Below are positions 9,366-17,521 of a stretch of 64,000 nt of DNA, piece after piece (position 1 is the stretch's first letter; each line of letters starts with the position of its first letter). The position numbers and the translations under genes were made by a program. The DNA lies in NCBI GenBank assembly GCA_963802415.1, contig CAWDIH010000003.1:310001-374000 (forward strand). The letters run 5' to 3'. Under the pieces are notes generated by a model, which did not search any database, was not told the DNA's origin, and saw nothing but the letters and a program-made list of their open reading frames with translations. This stretch comes from DATAES01 sp963802415. Lineage in GTDB: Bacteria > Actinomycetota > Acidimicrobiia > Acidimicrobiales > JACDCH01.

Positions 9366-9863
9366 CGGACACCTCGGACACCTCCAGGGCTGCGTGCAGG
9401 CGACGCAGCGCGCGTCGCACGTGGTTGCGGACAGTCGACACGGAGCAGGCCAGCACGCCGGCGGCTTCGCTGAGCGAGTAGCCGTAGCCGTGCACGAGGA
9501 CGACGGCCGCCCGTTGCTGCGGCGAGAGATCGGCGAGCGCGCTGTCGAGCGCTGGCTCGACCCGTGGCTCGCGATGAGCGCCGAGCGGCTCGAGCTCCAC
9601 CTCGACGACAGCGGTGAGCTCGCGCGACGCGACCGGCGCACGGCACTCCGGACAGCGGTCTGGCCGACGCGCCACAGATAGCCCGAAGGATTGTCCATTC
9701 CGCGCAGCCGGTCCCAGTTCTGCCAGGCCCACGCCAGCGCGTCAGCGGTAGCTTCCCGTCCGATCTCGGGCCCGTACGCGGCGACGAGGCCCCGCCGCAA
9801 GCGGGGCTCGACATCTGCGACGAAGTCGTCGAAGTCCGCCCGCTCCGGAAGCGCAGTCCCCAC
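9358..9863 (-). pseudogene. ECF (SigE-type) RNA polymerase sigma factor, frameshifted near 9640
   Basis: The region 2 half reads FDDFVADVEPRLRRGLVAAYG and continues to NPSGYLWRVGQTAVRSAVRR in one frame. The region 4 half, LSPQQRAAVVLVHGYGYSLS followed by EAAGVLACSVSTVRNHVRRAL, is in another. They meet in a CGTCGCGCGAG stretch near 9640, where one missing base or two extra bases restores a sigma factor of about 168 residues, the normal size. GTG 9863 is chosen because GGAGG lies 8 nt upstream. It is divergent from the acyl-CoA synthetase gene, with a shared 100-bp promoter region. Confidence 0.8.
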
Positions 9864-9963
9864 CGAAACGACCTCCACGTCCAAGAAAGCCTCGGACGGG
9901 CCGATCGTGTCACAGCGACCAGTACGATCCGCCCGCACCAGATCGCAGCACAAAGGGGAACAG

Positions 9964-11574
9964 ATGTCCGGCTGGAACTTCGCGGACGTCTGGGAGGTGG
10001 TGGCCGACATCCTCCCGGACGCACCTGCGCAGGTACAGGGTAACCGGCGCATCACCTGGGGGGACATGGACCGACGGGCCGACGGCGTCGCGAAGGTGCT
10101 GCTCGACGCCGGCGCGACACGGCAGGACAAGGTCGCGCAGTACCTCTACAACTGCCCGGAGTACATGGAGTCGATGTTCGCCGTCTTCAAGGCGGGCATG
10201 GCCCCGGTGAACACGAACTACCGGTACGCCGACGACGAGCTGGTTTACCTCTGGGACAACGCTGACGCAGTCGCAGTGGTTTTCCACGGGTGCTTCGTCG
10301 AGCGCTGTGAGCGGGTGCGCGACCGCGTCCCGAGTGTCCGGACGTGGTTGTGGGTCGATGACGGGAGTGGCCCGTGCCCGGACTGGGCCATCGCCTACGA
10401 GCAAGCGGCGACCTCAGCTGCGGAACGCACTGTGCCCGCACACGGACGCGGCGGCGACGACCTTCTGCTCCTGTACACGGGCGGCACCACCGGCATGCCC
10501 AAGGGCGTCATGTGGCAACTGGACGACCTCTTCGGATACTTGAACCCACCGAGCGGCGTCGACTTCGGCGTGGAGGCGAACCTCGACAAGGTCCGCGAGC
10601 TGTGCGTCGCGCCAGGGCGGGTGATCGTCCCTGCCGCGCCGTTGATGCACGGCACTGGGATGTTCACTGCGTTGTCGGCAATGACGTCCGGCGGATGTGT
10701 CGTCACGCTCGAAGGCCGGTCGTTCGATTCCATCGAGTTGCTCGACACGATCGAACGTGAAGGGGTCAGCGCGATCGCGTGGGTCGGTGACGCGTTCGCG
10801 AAGCCGGTGCTGCGCGCGCTCGACGACCAACCTGGGAGGTGGGACCTGTCGAGCGTCATCCTCATCGTGTCGTCCGGTGTCATGTGGAGCGAGGGGACCA
10901 AGCAGGGTCTGCTCCGCCATCACGGCGGCATGCTGTTGAGCGACGGGTTCTCGTCGTCCGAGGCTCTTGGCATGGGCACCTCACTCACGGCGGCGGGCGG
11001 TGAGACGAAGACGGCCAAGTTCGCGCTCGGACCCAACGCGCGTGTGATCACTGATGACGGCCGCGACGTCGAGGCCGGTTCGGGTGAGGTCGGTCGCGTC
11101 GCCGTCACCGGCCGCCAGCCCGTCGGGTACTACAAGGACCTGGACAAGAGCGCGGCGACGTTCCTCATGATCGACGGCAAGCGCTACTCCGTTCCGGGCG
11201 ACTACGCCACGATCGAAGCAGACGGCACGATCACGCTGCTGGGGCGCGGGTCGGTATGCATCAACACCGGTGGCGAGAAGGTCTTCCCCGAGGAGGTCGA
11301 GGAAGTGCTGAAGCTGCATCCCTCGGTTCGCGACGCCGTCGCCGTCGGCGTGCCGGACGACAAGTTTGGCGAGGCGATCACGGCCGTGGTGGAGCCGTTC
11401 CCCGACACGCACGTGGACGAAGGCGACGTGATCGCGCACGTCAAGGGCAAGCTCGCGGCCTACAAGGCCCCGAAGCGCGTGGTCGTCGTCGAGTCGATCC
11501 AGCGCGCCCCGAACGGCAAGGTCGACTACAAGGAAGTTCGAGCGCGGGCATTGGAGGCTCTCGGCATCACCTGA
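9964..11574 (+). CDS. Acyl-CoA synthetase (FadD/AMP-binding family)
   Basis: 536 residues. It activates a carboxylic acid to acyl-adenylate and then acyl-CoA. The ATP/AMP motif LLLYTGGTTGMPKGV is at about residues 167-181, and the C-terminal lid with GRGSVCINTGGEKVFPEEVE and the catalytic-lysine region APNGKVDYKEVRARA is present. The opening block WEVVADILPDAPAQVQGNRRITW resembles mycobacterial acyl-CoA synthetases used in steroid side-chain or long-chain acid breakdown (FadD19-like); the substrate is inferred only. ATG 9964 follows AAAGGGGAA. It leads a plus-strand run of acyl-CoA genes ending at 14504. Confidence 0.9.
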   Translation: MSGWNFADVWEVVADILPDAPAQVQGNRRITWGDMDRRADGVAKVLLDAGATRQDKVAQYLYNCPEYMESMFAVFKAGMAPVNTNYRYADDELVYLWDNADAVAVVFHGCFVERCERVRDRVPSVRTWLWVDDGSGPCPDWAIAYEQAATSAAERTVPAHGRGGDDLLLLYTGGTTGMPKGVMWQLDDLFGYLNPPSGVDFGVEANLDKVRELCVAPGRVIVPAAPLMHGTGMFTALSAMTSGGCVVTLEGRSFDSIELLDTIEREGVSAIAWVGDAFAKPVLRALDDQPGRWDLSSVILIVSSGVMWSEGTKQGLLRHHGGMLLSDGFSSSEALGMGTSLTAAGGETKTAKFALGPNARVITDDGRDVEAGSGEVGRVAVTGRQPVGYYKDLDKSAATFLMIDGKRYSVPGDYATIEADGTITLLGRGSVCINTGGEKVFPEEVEEVLKLHPSVRDAVAVGVPDDKFGEAITAVVEPFPDTHVDEGDVIAHVKGKLAAYKAPKRVVVVESIQRAPNGKVDYKEVRARALEALGIT

Positions 11575-11587
11575 TTAGGTTGCCTCC

Positions 11588-12481
11588 ATGGCAGATCTGG
11601 GATTCGACGGCAAGGTGGCGATCATCACCGGTGCCGGAGGCGGCCTGGGGCGGTCGCACGCGCTCGTGCTGGCGAAGCGCGGAGCACTGGTCGTGGTGAA
11701 CGACCTCGGTGGCTCGGTCGACGGCACCGGCGGATCGGAGACGGCCGCGCAGAAGGTGGTCGACGAGATCAAGGCAGCCGGCGGCGAGGCCGTGCCCAAC
11801 TACGACTCGGTGGCCACACCCGAAGGTGGCGCCAACATCGTCAAGACCGCGATCGACGCGTTCGGTCGTGTCGACATCATCATCAACAACGCCGGCATCC
11901 TGCGCGACGCGTCGTTCAAGAACATGACGCCCGACCAGCTCAACCCCGTACTCGACGTGCACCTACGGGGCGCGTTCTACGTGACGCGGCCGGCATGGTC
12001 GATCATGCGTGAGCAGGGCTACGGACGCATCATCAACACGGCTTCGGGCGCCGGCGTGTTCGGCAACTTCGGCCAGGCCAACTACGGCGCCGCCAAGATG
12101 GGACTCGTCGGACTCACCCGCGTGCTCGCCGTCGAGGGTGCGAAGAACAACATCAAGGCAAACGCGATCGCCCCGGTGGCGAAGACGCGCATGACCGAGG
12201 AGTTGCTCGGTCCGATCGCCGACAAGGTCGCGCCCGAGTACGTGACGCCGCTGGTCACGTACCTCGCGCACGAGACCTGTCCCGTCAGCGGCGAGGTGTA
12301 CTCCGTCGGCGGCGGACGCGTCGCTCGCGTCTTCATCGGCGTGACGCCCGGATTCGTCGATCACGAACTGACCCCCGAGTCGGTCCGCGATCACTTCGAC
12401 GAGATCCGCGACGAGTCCGGCTACTCGGTACCGACCAACTTGAACGAGGAACTAGGCCTCGCCCTAAAGGCCCTCGCCTGA
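11588..12481 (+). CDS. SDR-family (3R)-hydroxyacyl-CoA dehydrogenase-like protein
   Basis: 297 residues. The N-terminus GKVAIITGAGGGLGRSHALVLAKRGA has the TGxxxGxG NAD(P) motif. VNDLGGSVDGTGGSE, with its extra loop, is typical of the dehydrogenase domain of peroxisomal multifunctional enzyme type 2 / 17-beta-HSD4-like SDRs. The catalytic YxxxK lies in NYGAAKMGL, about residues 163-167, preceded by the serine in TASGAG. The natural role would be oxidising hydroxyacyl-CoA in beta-oxidation, between enoyl-CoA hydration and thiolysis. It begins 13 bp after the acyl-CoA synthetase stop, indicating co-transcription, and a strong hairpin follows it. Confidence 0.88.
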   Translation: MADLGFDGKVAIITGAGGGLGRSHALVLAKRGALVVVNDLGGSVDGTGGSETAAQKVVDEIKAAGGEAVPNYDSVATPEGGANIVKTAIDAFGRVDIIINNAGILRDASFKNMTPDQLNPVLDVHLRGAFYVTRPAWSIMREQGYGRIINTASGAGVFGNFGQANYGAAKMGLVGLTRVLAVEGAKNNIKANAIAPVAKTRMTEELLGPIADKVAPEYVTPLVTYLAHETCPVSGEVYSVGGGRVARVFIGVTPGFVDHELTPESVRDHFDEIRDESGYSVPTNLNEELGLALKALA

Positions 12482-12497
12482 CCTTGAATGTTGGATG

Positions 12498-12523
12498 GAA
12501 ACGGGCGCTATGGCGCCCGTTTC
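12498..12523 (+). terminator. Perfect 11-bp stem-loop after the hydroxyacyl-CoA dehydrogenase gene
   Basis: GAAACGGGCGC (12498-12508) and GCGCCCGTTTC (12513-12523) are exact inverted repeats around TATG, followed by a short pyrimidine run. It lies 16 bp past the SDR stop and before the preferred GTG start of the next acyl-CoA dehydrogenase, which argues against the longer upstream start for that gene. Confidence 0.72.
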
Positions 12524-12558
12524 TCCCGGAGTTCGGCGGGGAAGGGGGAAGAGCGCAG

Positions 12559-13656
12559 GTGATCGAGGTCGAGGCGTTCCGAGACGAGTCGGCCGTGTGG
12601 CTGGCGGCGAACAGATCGCATGCACCGCGGGACTATGGCGCGATCCTCCCACCGGATCTTCGTGACGAAGGAACCGCGTGGCAACGACGGCTCTTCGACG
12701 CGGGCTTCGCCGGCATCCACTGGCCTGAGGAACACGGCGGACGCGGCCTCACGCCGGAGCACACGGCGGCCTGGATCGAGCAGTGCACGCTCGCCGGTGT
12801 TCCGCCGTTCATCAACATGGTCGGCGTCGTCCTGGCCGGCGGATCGTTGCTCCTGTTCGGCACCGAGAAACAGAAGCGAGAACACCTTCGACCGATCATC
12901 ACCGGCGAGCGCGTGTGGTGCCAGCTGTTCAGCGAGCCGGGCGCAGGATCCGATCTCGCCTCGCTGACCACCCGAGCGGACCGTGACGGGGACGAGTACG
13001 TCCTGACGGGACGGAAGGTCTGGTGCTCGAACGGGCGGATCAGCGACTGGGGCATCTGCATGGCCCGAACCGACCAGACGGCCAAACCGCACCGTGGCAT
13101 CTCGTTCTTCCTGGTCGACATGCACTCGCCTGACGTCGACGTGCGGCCGCTGCGGCAGATGACGGGCGGATCCGAGTTCGACGAGGTGTTCCTCGACGCT
13201 GTGCACGTGCCTGCGGCATGTCTGCTCGGCGCCGAGAACGATGGTTGGAACGTGGGGATGGCGACGCTGACGAACGAGCGAGGTCACATCGGCGCGTCGG
13301 CCATCTCGTTGCAGCGCCGCCTCGACGCGATGGCTTCGATGGGCGACCGCGACGTCGGTGCTGTCGAGCATGACGAGCTCGCACACCTCGTAGCACGCGG
13401 ACGCTCGTATCTCGCCCTTGCGCAAAGGCAAGGACCGGTGGCGTCGGTAGCAGGCTCGTTGATGAAGCTGGGCGTGACGGAGTTGCTGTTCGATGCCGCG
13501 ATGCTGCGCACGTCGATGAGTGGAGCGAACGCGATGCTCGTCAACGACGCGTCGCTCGGCGCGCTGGCCGCGCCCGGAGGACGCATCGCGGGAGGAACGA
13601 CACAAGTGCAGAAGAACATCATCGGCGAGCGCATCTTGGGACTGCCGAAGCAATGA
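12559..13656 (+). CDS. Acyl-CoA dehydrogenase
   Basis: 365 residues and intact. The chain has the N-terminal helical domain (GFAGIHWPEEHGGRGLTPEH), the signature VWCQLFSEPGAGSDLASL, the beta domain KVWCSNGRISDWGICMARTD, and the C-terminal GGTTQVQKNIIGERILGLP. It transfers hydrogens from acyl-CoA to FAD; electrons then go to ETF. Similarity to the broken dehydrogenase at 6890 is obvious in these blocks but not close. GTG 12559 is preceded by GAAGGGGGAAGAG and lies after the hairpin. Its stop overlaps the next SDR start (ATGA). Confidence 0.9.
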   Translation: MIEVEAFRDESAVWLAANRSHAPRDYGAILPPDLRDEGTAWQRRLFDAGFAGIHWPEEHGGRGLTPEHTAAWIEQCTLAGVPPFINMVGVVLAGGSLLLFGTEKQKREHLRPIITGERVWCQLFSEPGAGSDLASLTTRADRDGDEYVLTGRKVWCSNGRISDWGICMARTDQTAKPHRGISFFLVDMHSPDVDVRPLRQMTGGSEFDEVFLDAVHVPAACLLGAENDGWNVGMATLTNERGHIGASAISLQRRLDAMASMGDRDVGAVEHDELAHLVARGRSYLALAQRQGPVASVAGSLMKLGVTELLFDAAMLRTSMSGANAMLVNDASLGALAAPGGRIAGGTTQVQKNIIGERILGLPKQ

Positions 13657-14504
13657 GGGTCGCGATCGTCACGGGCGCGAGCCGTGGTATTGGCCGCGGC
13701 ATCGCGCTGTCCCTCGGCGACCTGGGAGCCATCGTGTACGTGACCGGTCGCAGCACGGGCGGCACGAAGCCGCCCGACGACGCACCCGGCACCGTGGACG
13801 AGACCGCGGCCCTCGTGACCGAGCGCGGCGGCGAGGGCGTCGTCGTCCGATGCGACCACACCAACTACGACGAGATCGAGGCGTTGATGCAGCGCGTGGC
13901 TGAGGAGTGCAACGGCAGCCTCGACGTGCTCGTGAACAACGCATGGGGCGGCTACGAGGCGTACGACCACGCAGGGTTCTCCGCCCCGTTCTGGGATCAG
14001 GACGTCGTCGCGAAATGGAACGGCATGTTCGTCGCCGGCCTGCAGCCCACGCTGGCGACGTCGCACGCCGCGATCCCGATGCTCATCGGCTCCGGCGGCC
14101 TCATCGTGAACATCGCGGCCTGGGACCGTGGCCGGTACCTCGGCTCGCTCATGTACGACACCGCCAAGTCGGCGATCGTGCGCGCCACGGCGACCCTCGC
14201 CCAGGAGCTGCGCCCCCACGGCGTGAACGTCGTCGCCGTGTTCCCGGGCTTCACCACCACCGAGCGGGTGCAGATGGCAGGGGCCACGGGACTCGAGTCC
14301 CCCGAGTACACAGGTCGCTGCGTCGCCGCTCTTGCATCGGACCCGCAGATCGCGCGCCGATCGGGTGGCGGGTACCGCGTCGGCGATCTGGCTCGCGACT
14401 ACAGCGTCACCGACGTCGACGGTTCACAGCCGGTCCCGTTCGACCTCCCGGACGAGTTGATCCTCACTCCTCCTGCGATCTCCGGGTCGCCGTGGTCGCC
14501 ATAG
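13653..14504 (+). CDS. SDR-family oxidoreductase (DHRS1-like)
   Basis: 283 residues. The cofactor motif TGASRGIGRGIA is at the N-terminus, followed by GRSTGG. The catalytic Tyr and Lys are in MYDTAKSAI, about residues 168-172, with LDVLVNNAWGG in between. The large insertion YEAYDHAGFSAPFWDQ and the extended C-terminus match the DHRS1-like branch of SDRs. Substrate unknown. It overlaps the acyl-CoA dehydrogenase stop by 4 bp, so it is translated with the lipid-oxidation genes. The next gene is convergent, 35 bp away. Confidence 0.85.
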   Translation: MRVAIVTGASRGIGRGIALSLGDLGAIVYVTGRSTGGTKPPDDAPGTVDETAALVTERGGEGVVVRCDHTNYDEIEALMQRVAEECNGSLDVLVNNAWGGYEAYDHAGFSAPFWDQDVVAKWNGMFVAGLQPTLATSHAAIPMLIGSGGLIVNIAAWDRGRYLGSLMYDTAKSAIVRATATLAQELRPHGVNVVAVFPGFTTTERVQMAGATGLESPEYTGRCVAALASDPQIARRSGGGYRVGDLARDYSVTDVDGSQPVPFDLPDELILTPPAISGSPWSP

Positions 14505-14538
14505 CCACCACATCGCACCAACATTCGCAGCAGCGCGA

Positions 14539-15984
14539 CTACGTCAGGTAGATGAAGCCGAAGGCTTCGTCGCGGTGGGAGATTCCCGCGTCGGTCAGCG
14601 CAGGGCTCCAGTCGCCGGTGACGGCCGGATCCGTCTCCTCCATGCCGTGGTCGGCGACGATGAAGAACGCCGTGCGGTCCCACACACCGCTTTTCTCGAC
14701 GACGTCGAGGATCTGCCCAAGCCGCGCGTCGCTGTCACGAACGGACGCGAGCGCGATCTCCGAATGCGGCCCACCTTCGTGGAACGCGGCGTCCGTCAAC
14801 GAGAAATTGCACCACGTGAACTTCGGACGAGGCCAGTCCGACCCGAGGTACTGACCCGACCAGACGCCCTTGAACTGCTGCACCGTCGTGTAGTCGACGC
14901 GGCTCGACCACCGGTACTCCTTCACCGGGCGCACGAATCGTTGGTCGGCGTGCGGCAGCTCGTCGGGCGCGGGCGGTCGTTCGAGCGGCACGCCGCGGCG
15001 CACGAAGTCGAACGTGGAGAAGTCGGCACCCGCATCAGTCGGCTCGTTGATCGAGACCGTGCACGCGTCCGGCCAGGTGCGATGCACTGCGTCGTGCATC
15101 GTCTCCACGCCGGGAAACAACCAGCTCGACGCCTCGTGCCACGTCGCGGGTGAGTTGGTGATGACCTGACGGAGATCGTTCCTGTCCCACCACGCGTTGT
15201 GCAGGATCCCGTGATGACCCGGGTGCAGGCCCGTGAGCACCGCCGTGTGGTTGGCCAGGGTGACGGTCGGCAGCGATGCCATCGCACCGTGCTCGTACGT
15301 CGTACCCATCGCCATGAGCCGGCCGACGTTCGGCGCATCTCCGTTGGCAACCGCGTCGTAGAGCACGTTCGGGTTGCACCCGTCCCACAAGAACCCGATC
15401 ACGTGCTCGGGTACGTCGCCGTCAGCCAGTAGTACGCCGTCGAGCACGCATCCGTCGGTCTGAAGCGGGGGCGCCGCGCGGATCAGCTCGAGGACGGTCG
15501 GAACCACATCGACGAGCTTCGCCGCTCTCGGCACCGTGCCCGACGACCGGACGCCGGCGCCGCCGATGATGAACGGCGCCCGTGCCTGCACGACGTCGAT
15601 CGACCCGTGCTCGCCGCGATGCCCGCCCTGGTCCTCCCAGTTGTGGGCTGCAGTGTGGATCACGCACAGATCCGGGGCGCACGGATGGTCGAACAACTGG
15701 GCCGCCTGCTCGTACGCGAACGGATAGCTGTTCGCACGGCGGTCGGGTTGCAGCGACGCACGCTCGTTCGCCAGACCGGCGAACCGATCCGTCGCCTGGT
15801 CGGCCAACGGATTCCGGCCTTGCTCCGAGAGCACCGCGCCGTCGCGGTCGAACCGCACAGAGCCGTCGGCGGCGTGCGCTTCGAGGGCGTCGCCGTCGCG
15901 CACCAGGACAACTTCGACGATGGGCTCGAGTGCGGCGTCGAGCAGCACCCCGAGTGAGTCTGCGACATCAGTGGTTGCGGGCAC
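14539..15984 (-). CDS. Type I phosphodiesterase/nucleotide pyrophosphatase (alkaline phosphatase superfamily) with unusual N-terminal region
   Basis: 481 residues. The second part (about 190-481) is a normal phosphodiesterase domain: VIGFLWDGCNPNVLYDAV with a metal Asp, LPTVTLANHTAVLTGLHPGHHG with the nucleophile Thr near residue 240, and ADHGMEE near the end. The first 185 residues contain HGSIDVVQARAPFIIGGAGV and AKLVDVVPTVLELI, which look like the C-terminal end of a sulfatase/phosphodiesterase domain. The protein therefore seems to carry an extra C-terminal half in front. Start overlaps the toroid protein stop by 17 bp. Confidence 0.82.
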   Translation of the reverse strand: MPATTDVADSLGVLLDAALEPIVEVVLVRDGDALEAHAADGSVRFDRDGAVLSEQGRNPLADQATDRFAGLANERASLQPDRRANSYPFAYEQAAQLFDHPCAPDLCVIHTAAHNWEDQGGHRGEHGSIDVVQARAPFIIGGAGVRSSGTVPRAAKLVDVVPTVLELIRAAPPLQTDGCVLDGVLLADGDVPEHVIGFLWDGCNPNVLYDAVANGDAPNVGRLMAMGTTYEHGAMASLPTVTLANHTAVLTGLHPGHHGILHNAWWDRNDLRQVITNSPATWHEASSWLFPGVETMHDAVHRTWPDACTVSINEPTDAGADFSTFDFVRRGVPLERPPAPDELPHADQRFVRPVKEYRWSSRVDYTTVQQFKGVWSGQYLGSDWPRPKFTWCNFSLTDAAFHEGGPHSEIALASVRDSDARLGQILDVVEKSGVWDRTAFFIVADHGMEETDPAVTGDWSPALTDAGISHRDEAFGFIYLT

Positions 15985-16858
15985 CCGACAGCCTTCCGTA
16001 GTTCTGCAGTGTCATCAGCGCGTCGACTGTCAGCCGGCCGCGCCATTCGAGCATCGCGCTGTCACTCGGCGGTTCCCACGTCACTGGCCAGCCGCCGTCG
16101 TCCCGCTGTTGTGACGCGAGATGATCGAGGTGGGCGTCGAGCAGCTCGGGCGCGAAGAGTGCGGCGGCCATCGCGTCGGGCGTCGGCGCGAGGTGCAACG
16201 GCGTGAGCGCGTACTCGCCAGTGTGATCCTCGGGGTCGAGCGCGAAGAAGCCCGCGGTCGGAATGGCGTCCGCGACGTCCTCCGCGACCTGCACGGCGCG
16301 CCGGCGGTCGGGCGCGTTGTTCAAGAAGCAGTAGACCGCGGCAAGCTCGGGGCCGTCACCGGGCTTGGTCTCGCCGAGTCGCTTCCAGCAGAACGCGTCG
16401 GCGCGATCGAGCCACGAGTGCGGGAAGTGCATCCCGTGCAACAGCCCCGCGAGCATCGCGGTCGGGTTGAGCGCGTCCGCGATCCAGGCGTGCGGCTGCC
16501 AGTGTTCGGCACGCGGATAGCGCACGACCGTCGGAAGGATCGCCGGTACGCCACCCTCGTCGCCCGAAACCGAGCCGAGGTATGTGCACGCGCGCGCGAC
16601 GAGCTCGGGCGGCGCGAGACCGACTTCGCTCAGGTAGCGGAAGGCCATGTCGACATGGATCGGCTGACTGATAGGACCGCGCAGATCCGGCTCCAGCGCG
16701 TTGCCGAATCCTCCGTCGTCGTTCTGGTACGGGCGCAGTGCGTGCACGACGTCTTCCGCCGCGCCGCGCCCGAGGCGGTGTTCGAAGAGAAGCCGATCGA
16801 TCAACCGCGCGTTGCGCCAGACGAAGTCTCGGGCACCATCCACATCGACGTCTGCCAC
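15968..16858 (-). CDS. Prenyltransferase/squalene-cyclase-like alpha-alpha toroid protein
   Basis: 296 residues. Two QW-type repeats are plain: YQNDDGGFGNALEPD near the N-terminus and SQQRDDGGWPVTW near the C-terminus, typical of the toroid fold of terpene cyclases and protein prenyltransferase beta subunits. The protein is shorter than a full cyclase and lacks an obvious DXDD catalytic motif, so it is more likely a binding or structural relative. It lies between a TetR regulator and a phosphodiesterase on the same strand with short gaps or overlap, which suggests one small operon. Confidence 0.72.
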   Translation of the reverse strand: MADVDVDGARDFVWRNARLIDRLLFEHRLGRGAAEDVVHALRPYQNDDGGFGNALEPDLRGPISQPIHVDMAFRYLSEVGLAPPELVARACTYLGSVSGDEGGVPAILPTVVRYPRAEHWQPHAWIADALNPTAMLAGLLHGMHFPHSWLDRADAFCWKRLGETKPGDGPELAAVYCFLNNAPDRRRAVQVAEDVADAIPTAGFFALDPEDHTGEYALTPLHLAPTPDAMAAALFAPELLDAHLDHLASQQRDDGGWPVTWEPPSDSAMLEWRGRLTVDALMTLQNYGRLSGARNH

Positions 16859-16897
16859 TCGCGGGAGGTTAGGTGCTCCGTGACCTCGCAGTGGGGG

Positions 16898-17497
16898 TTA
16901 CGACTCGAAATGGGCAGGCAGGAGCATGGCGGCGACCATCTGCTCGACGATCGCCTGTGCCTCCTCCTTGGACCGCTCGTTCAGCGCCCGGAGGTTGTCC
17001 CAACTCGGCCACGACAGCACGGTGTCGAGCGCGTCGAGCAACCTCGTGCGCGCCGGCTCGTCCCGCATCTCCAACTCGTCTGCGAACACTCGCTCGATCT
17101 CAGCCCGCAGCATGGCGTGGCCAGCCTGGAGTCGCGCCCGGACCTCCGGCGAGAAGGGCGCGTGAACTGCAGCCGCCCGCCTGATCGGCGTGAGGATCTC
17201 CAGGGCCCGTGAGCGGCTGCGGACCATCTCGGTGATGCGCCGGCCGAGCGGTAGCTGGGCGTCGACGACGACCTTCACCCCACCGAGCCGGTCGACGAGC
17301 CGGTCCGCTATGGCCGCGTACAGGCCCTCGAGATCATCGAAATGCTGGAACACCGAGCGCACGGACACACCCGCACGCTCCGCAACTTTCAATGCCGTCG
17401 GACGAACGTCACCCTCGTCCACGAGGGCGATGCAAGCATCGACGATCGCTTCCCGGGTCCGCACCGCGCGGGCCGTCCGCCCGTCGATTGCCGTCAT
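16898..17497 (-). CDS. TetR-family transcriptional regulator
   Basis: 199 residues from ATG 17497. The N-terminal DNA-binding domain reads REAIVDACIALVDEGDVRPT and then LKVAERAGVSVRSVFQHFDD, the TetR helix-turn-helix, with the ligand-binding helices behind it. It is divergent from the MBL-fold gene, with only 24 bp between start codons, so an operator controlling both directions probably lies in or near the start regions. It is also the first gene of a minus-strand run with the toroid and phosphodiesterase genes. The ligand is not predictable. Confidence 0.88.
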   Translation of the reverse strand: MTAIDGRTARAVRTREAIVDACIALVDEGDVRPTALKVAERAGVSVRSVFQHFDDLEGLYAAIADRLVDRLGGVKVVVDAQLPLGRRITEMVRSRSRALEILTPIRRAAAVHAPFSPEVRARLQAGHAMLRAEIERVFADELEMRDEPARTRLLDALDTVLSWPSWDNLRALNERSKEEAQAIVEQMVAAMLLPAHFES

Positions 17498-17521
17498 CCC
17501 GTGATCGTAATCTCGGGCCAC

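Noticed and set aside
7446..9473. 675-codon plus-strand frame across the acyl-CoA dehydrogenase and anti-sigma genes
   Set aside because: Arg-rich low-complexity translation antisense to two recognisable genes.
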